Source of the DNA: Forficula auricularia
Lineage: Eukaryota; Arthropoda; Insecta; Dermaptera; Forficulidae
Assembly (NCBI GenBank): GCA_024734495.1
Contig: JALMQS010000847.1
Coordinates: forward strand, 186,001-250,000
Reading direction: 5' to 3'
DNA length: 64,000 bases
The translations under genes were made by a program, and so were the position numbers. The notes beneath the pieces were generated by a model. It worked only from the letters and a program-made list of their open reading frames with translations. It made no database searches and was not told the DNA's origin. This document shows, piece after piece, positions 59,731 to 64,000 of the stretch. Within the stretch, counting starts at the first letter, position 1. Every line of letters begins with the position of its first letter.

Positions 59731-59830
59731 CGATGTTGGTTTATAGTGAAACATATTAAACACAGGAGTTTTTAAAAGGTTATACTTGTGAAACACCACT
59801 ATAACCTTTTAAAAATTCCTGTATTTATTA
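59731..59830. repeat. Short inverted repeat related to 33511-33702
   Basis: GATGTTGGTTTATAGTGAAACA is followed by CACAGGAGTTTTTAAAAGGT and its inverse ACCTTTTAAAAATTCCTGT. Confidence 0.55.
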
Positions 59831-60029
59831 CTACTTGGGATTATAGTCCTCCGTCTCCTATGATTACATCAATTATAAATTTTGTCAAGTCCTAAAGTCC
59901 TAGAGTTGAACAAAATTTTATTTAGTTCTCACAAGGAGAGATTAGCTGAAGTAGCGAGAGGTCATACCATCCTTGTTAAGGTTTTGACCAGGTTTTCTTA
60001 ACAACTTATAGCAAATGCCTGGAAAGCTA

Positions 60030-60296
60030 ATGCGTCGCTTGCCCCTGGTATCGGTTTTTTTTTGCACGGAATTTTTAAATTACTTTTTGTCTTTTGATGG
60101 AAATCTATGCTCATGTTATTTGTTAATGAGCATATATTTCAATTTTTTTCTTTTTTTGTACTTGTTAAATTGTTGTAGTTAATTTGTATTGATGTTTGTT
60201 ATGTATTGTGGCTAGATTGTATTGATGTTTTGTTGACCTAGCCACCGAGGACTTGTGCCTCTAATCAGGTCGAGGAATAAAGTTTTATTTATTTAA
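60030..60296 (+). mobile_element. Possible LINE 3' tail
   Basis: GTTGACCTAGCCACCGAGGA, then GGTCGAGGAATAAAGTTTTA, ending (TTTA)n near 60295. The pattern of a transcript-like end with AATAAA and a simple-repeat tail suggests a retroposon 3' UTR. No coding part was found. Confidence 0.3.
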
Positions 60297-60699
60297 ACAT
60301 AACTTGTGAAACTTTGCCTAAATATATTTTCTATTTCATCTTACGGATTTCATTATAATATATTATAACAAAATGTGTAACGTCTAGCTTTAATCTTTTT
60401 GAAATCTAATCATCTTACGATACGTAATCACTAATTTCAAAAATATATATGTATATTGGTGATATTTTTAAACTAAACAAATGTCTATTTCTAGTTTAAA
60501 ATGTGAAATATGTATCTTTTTCTTGAAGTTAAGGAAAAATTGTAATTCTAATTTTTTAGATAATTATCTTATGTTTGTTTGTATGCTTGTCTACTTATTA
60601 GTGAGAGAATATATTTTTATTGAATAGTTTATTTTCATCCAGGAAAATATTTTCAGAGCTTTTAACCTAATCTAATATCACGATTTTGATTTGTTCTAG

Positions 60700-60769
60700 G
60701 GATCGAGAGAAAGGAGAGGAATGGGATAGCGGCTCAACACAGAGCTCGGAAAGCGACCAGAACATTGAG
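60700..60769 (+). CDS. Psc: Internal exon of the Psc/BMI1-type gene, acidic/serine-rich linker before RAWUL
   Basis: Third coding exon. The acceptor is TTTGTTCTAG and the donor is GAG|GTAACA. The AC left over from the previous exon plus G gives Thr, then DREKGEEWDSGS and SSESDQNIE. DREK corresponds to the charged block that follows the SLSIEF block in BMI1/MEL18 and precedes the RAWUL (ubiquitin-like) domain. The rest is a low-complexity acidic and serine-rich linker, so identification rests mainly on phase compatibility, order and the DREK block. The exon has 23 codons plus one base and ends in phase 0. The next expected peptide, the start of RAWUL, was not found in the remaining 3.2 kb, so it should lie beyond the window. 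The intron before this exon is 36.1 kb. Confidence 0.86.
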
Positions 60770-61353
60770 GTAACACAATTTGCTTTTTTATTTAGTTTTA
60801 TTTCCACAAAAAATGACATTAAAGATTACACGTTCTAAAGGGAATCAATTGAAGCGCAATTTATCTTTCAAGGTGTAGCAAAGCAACAGATAGGTATTAT
60901 TACAAATAATCACAAGCAACCGTAAACAAATTATTCCCTAATGTTTGTGAATTCACTCTAATAAACATTTACAATATGTTTACTTACCTTATTTGTAATT
61001 TATATCTATAAAACAAAATATACAAATAAGTCCATAAAAGCTAAGTTAAAATGAATTTATAAAAATTATCAAGTATCTTATTAAATAACTTTAAATATAC
61101 GGAATATCAGAAGAACTCCGCCTCCTCACATTTCATTTAAAGACCCACACATCTTCAAATGATAAGTACATCCATCCACTAAAAGATAAAACACACTTTT
61201 TGGCCTCTGGACGAGACCCCATCTAATTTTTGGCAAAACCGTCACGTGCTAAAATTCAACCTACAATTTGTGAGTCTGATTGAGACCATGGGTCCCGTAG
61301 TCTTTGCCTGATGACCCTTTGCCGCAAGACCGATTCCAATACTTTATCTGCTT

Positions 61354-61490
61354 CGCATTGGATAAAGTAAAAATGGAGAAATGGCTTGCGCCTTTTTTTT
61401 GTAGGTTAGTAATACCCTTAACTGATGTGGTAATTTGGTTGTCTAACTAGAAGGGGCCCCATTACACGAGGCGTGGTTATTAAATGAACG
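61354..61490. mobile_element. Second copy of the mariner-like end fragment
   Basis: Aligns to 56911-57047 over about 135 bp (CGCATTGGATAAAG, ATGGCTTGCGCCTTTTTT, CCCTTAACTGATGTGG, ACGAGGCGTGGTTATTAAATG). It ends at the same point, after ATTAAATG. Confidence 0.45.
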
Positions 61491-61668
61491 GCTCTTTCCA
61501 AATATTTCAAATTAATAATATGTTATAGAATTTTATTCACAATAGAATTTATTTTTATGGGAAGAATGGAAGGAATAAAGTTTATTCATTTACATAGTGA
61601 AGTTAAAGATAAAATTCAAAACCATCGTCTGAAATAAATGAAAATATACAAATTTTATATATTATATT

Positions 61669-62066
61669 GCAAGATTTGTCATTTAATTAGACAAAGCTTT
61701 TTTCTCATTTTTTATTTTTTCAAAAGCCGACGTTTCGGAGATTTTTCGCATCCTTCTTCAGGGTTTTGAAAAGAACAATGAAAGAAGTACAAAGTGTCAC
61801 TCCTCTCTGTCTCCTCTCTTTGTGTTAGCAATAATATTCTGCAACTTTGCATCATCAGGAGAATTTAGAGCAGCGATGAAAAGTTGTAGAATATGATTGC
61901 TAACACTGAGAGAGTAGACAGAGAGGAGTAACACTTTGTACTTTTATTCATTGACCTATTCAAAACCCTGAAGAAGGAGGGAAAAACCTCCGAAACGTCG
62001 GCTATTGAAATAAAATAAAGAGAGAAAAAAAGCTTTGTCTAATTAAATGACATCTTGTTAGATATA
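61669..62066. mobile_element. Foldback with two facing hammerhead-like cores
   Basis: Arms of about 185 bp around a loop near 61855-61875. On + 61968-61995 reads CTGAAGA, AGGAGG-GAAAAA-CCTCC hairpin, GAAAC: all conserved core bases of a hammerhead are present. On - 61733-61761 reads CTGAAGA, imperfect hairpin, GAAAC. The right flank (GGACTGCCTCATC, CAGTCCGTTTCC) matches that of the 10535 locus. Possibly a Penelope-like element remnant. Confidence 0.65.
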
Positions 62067-62163
62067 ATTTCTCTTGTTTTGAATATGGACTGCCTCATCC
62101 AAATCCTGGAATATTAATTTACCAGTCCGTTTCCGAAAACTATAAATTTCAAATTTATATGTT

Positions 62164-62773
62164 ACTAGCTTCAAGGCCCGCCTTTGGCTAACTAACTGCA
62201 ATTTAAATGTACTTTAAAAAAAATAGATAAACATTTTTCAAACCTATCTTCAATTAGTTTTTTCACAAAAAAACGAAAATTTCTCGATGATTACCATTTT
62301 TAATTTTTCTTAAAAAAACTTTGACAAAATAATTATCATATTGTATTTATTATTTGGAAAAAATAAATATTTAGAATTTGAGAAAATAAAATAAAATAAA
62401 ATAATCTATACAATAAAAATGTTACTAAATAAATACTTTTATAAAAATGCAGTATTAAATTCTTCTTCAACGATAATGTGGTTATGTGAACTATTGAGAA
62501 TGAATGACACTCAAAAATCTTACAAACAGGGCCGCCAACTTGTTTTTTTGCTAGTTTAGTTCTTTTATTGTTTGGCAAGCTATGTTGGCTAACCTGAATT
62601 TTTTTTTAGTTTTTCCTGAATTTTTCAATTTTCCGGGCACCCTTTCCAATTTTTTTTACGTATTAACCTGAATTGCACTATTACGAACATTAAAAAAAAT
62701 TAGCCAAATCGGTCCAGGCATTTAAGAGATCTGCGCTTACGAAGAAACAGAAATTCATTTTTATTATATAGAC
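62164..62773 (+). mobile_element. Dispersed element ACTAGCTTC...TATATAGA
   Basis: Starts ACTAGCTTCAAGGCCCGCCT and ends with AATCGGTCCAGGCATTTAAG then AGAAATTCATTTTTATTATA and TAGA. These words are characteristic of a very widespread insect repeat. The ORF 62336-62578 on - is AT-rich by composition only. Confidence 0.5.
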
Positions 62774-63239
62774 TAATGCATATATTTAATAACACATATT
62801 ATTCACTTGATAAGAATATAATTCTCTTCAAAATTGTTAAACTGTAATATTTTTCTATTAGAATTTTTCATTCCTACCAAACCCGAGTGCGAAAATCTAT
62901 AAATATTTCGATCGAAATTCCATTCTGTTGGCTGGAAATCAAAATCTCATCCTCTGGCTCTCTCTCCATGCAGACAGACCTGAGATCTCTTCTCCCCTGT
63001 TCTGTTTATTGCCTCGCCATCATTTTATGGTGCCCTATTTACGTGTTTACAATATTTTAAGGTTATTTCTAACACGAAACTCATAAACTTGTCCAGGTCA
63101 CACCATGTTCTCTTAGTTAAGGTCAGCTTCTAAAACCACTCCCTTCAATTGAACACAACAAATTTATCACCTTATATTATATATCATATATTTAGGGGTT
63201 GGTAAACTGAAGAGTGGCTTGCTTATTCGATTGAATTAA

Positions 63240-63600
63240 TCAATTTTAGACGAGGCGCTGGCGCTTTTGATAGATGAAGGGGGGCTGGAGGGTAAAAAGC
63301 CAGGGCAAGGCCCATCCTCGACCATAAACACCGTCTCACTCAACCCTTCTTGTTTCAAAGATGCAAGCATGGTTGGTGTAGGGTGGAATGCATTATCTCT
63401 CTAGGGTAGCGCCCTGAATGTGGGCCATACGGGGGTGGCCCACCCTCGGCAGCCCTTTGCTCATTAGTCGATACGCGTGGCTAAATCAACGGAGCAGCTG
63501 CCACAAAAAATGGACCTCGACTGACATTCATTTGCATCGGCTCTCCATTCCATTAGATGCCCTCCAGTTTTGTATTTCGATATTATCCGCTCCCCCCAAT
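63240..63600. promoter_or_regulatory. GC-rich island with POU octamer and E-box
   Basis: About 350 bp of elevated GC, repeat-free. It contains CAGCTG (63495-63500), a perfect octamer ATTTGCAT (63530-63537) and an ACGCGT core. ORF 63418-63645 lacks a recognisable domain. Candidate enhancer in the intron after the 60700 exon. Confidence 0.35.
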
Positions 63601-63882
63601 ATCAATATTTTTTCATTTTCATCAAACGCATCAATTCGAATTTAATTGGAATAATAATTATTTTACGACCGGATTACAGGGTCCAATTGAATTAATTATA
63701 TAATTACTAAATTGAAAAATAGCAATATTTATTTTCCATTGCATTTATTCATAATTTCCATATATTATTTTTGCAATCTCCAAATCCTATAGGTATATCT
63801 AATTAATTTAAAATATACTTTAAAATTTGATTTACTATTAAATACTTCTATTTCATTATTTTTTTTATTAATGTATGCTTAT

Positions 63883-64000
63883 TAGGGTGGTCCTTATTTT
63901 GGGTATTTTCGAATTTTACGCTGACAGAGGCTCATATGATTCGAAATAAATAAATAAAATACCCACAAGTTTCAAGTCAAATTTCAATTTCAATTTTTTG
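63883..64000. mobile_element. Family A foldback, copy 6, cut by the window end
   Basis: TAGGGTGGTCCTTATTTTGG through GCTGACAGAGGCTCATATGA up to the last base. The inverse arm should lie beyond the window. Confidence 0.75.

Larger units (their letters stand above)
24554..60699 (+). other. Giant intron of 36.1 kb
   Basis: Bounded by AAC|GTAAGT and TTCTAG|G, with phase 2 on both sides. It carries most of the window's transposons, both N gaps and most GC-rich islands. Stretches in which I recognise nothing beyond AT-rich sequence and homopolymers: 24560-25439, 26750-27340, 27960-28330, 29860-30210, 30950-32200, 33710-34300, 34960-35750, 39700-41190, 42100-42300, 44220-44990, 45360-46220, 47100-48000, 55400-56200, 57300-58450 and 58600-58930. 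A gene nested in the intron is not excluded, but no ORF here has a recognisable domain outside transposon remnants. Confidence 0.85.
60770..64000 (+). other. Intron continuing beyond the window
   Basis: Starts with GTAACA after the exon at 60700. It holds a mariner-like end fragment, a hammerhead-like foldback (61669-62066), a dispersed repeat (62164-62773), a GC island (63240-63600) and the first part of a family A foldback. No acceptor followed by RAWUL-like coding sequence was recognised. Confidence 0.75.

Noticed and set aside
1..64000. CRISPR arrays, operons, bacterial insertion sequences
   Set aside because: Intron/exon structure and the transposon spectrum are eukaryotic; no regularly spaced short repeats were seen.

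Overview
This is a eukaryotic window, AT-rich and intron-dominated, from an arthropod and most likely an insect. The reasons are the very low coding density, canonical GT-AG introns, many hAT, pogo/Tigger and foldback elements, LINE fragments with poly(A) or ATG-type tails, and a gene whose protein sequence is of the Posterior sex combs / BMI1 class. The species cannot be read from the sequence. No prokaryotic-style operon, CRISPR array or intact multi-kilobase ORF is present.

The only host gene I can support is on the + strand. Three short internal exons at 11042-11151 (110 nt), 24460-24553 (94 nt) and 60700-60769 (70 nt) join with matching splice phases (1, then 2, ending in phase 0). They encode the linker between the RING finger and the RAWUL domain of a PCGF2/PCGF4-type Polycomb protein (Psc/Su(z)2 in flies, BMI1/MEL18 in vertebrates). 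The RING exons must lie upstream and the RAWUL exons downstream of the window. The introns are at least 11.0, 13.3, 36.1 and at least 3.2 kb, so coding sequence is about 0.4 % of the window.

The introns are layered with transposable elements. The recognisable families are: (A) a hAT-like foldback family with TAGGGTGG ends, six copies, one with a perfect 8-bp target duplication; (B) an element of about 570 bp with a homopolymer G/C tract at a fixed internal site, about nine copies or pieces; (C) a foldback of about 650 bp with CACTG ends, four copies; two pogo/Tigger-like elements with TA duplications, one carrying a stop-interrupted transposase N-terminus and one hosting a nested family C copy; several hAT elements with 8-bp duplications, one with a frameshifted transposase C-terminus; an RTE-like LINE tail inserted into a TIR element; poly(A) retroposon tails; and a group of foldbacks whose arms carry mirrored CTGANGA-hairpin-GAAA cores resembling hammerhead ribozymes.

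Between the repeats lie islands of higher GC that look single-copy. Several carry dense recognisable factor sites: a YY1/Pho-type AAnATGGCGGC with an RFX-like palindrome and a tiny ORF near 3.93 kb; AP-1, E-box and CRE sites near 35.8 kb; a CRE and a CACGTG E-box near 29.8 kb; GAGA-rich stretches with GCCAT cores near 38.2 kb; and a POU octamer near 63.5 kb. These are candidate enhancers, promoters or Polycomb response elements of the host gene. Two N gaps (28632-28731, 43739-43827) are flanked by duplicated sequence and by poly-C respectively, and look like assembly problems.
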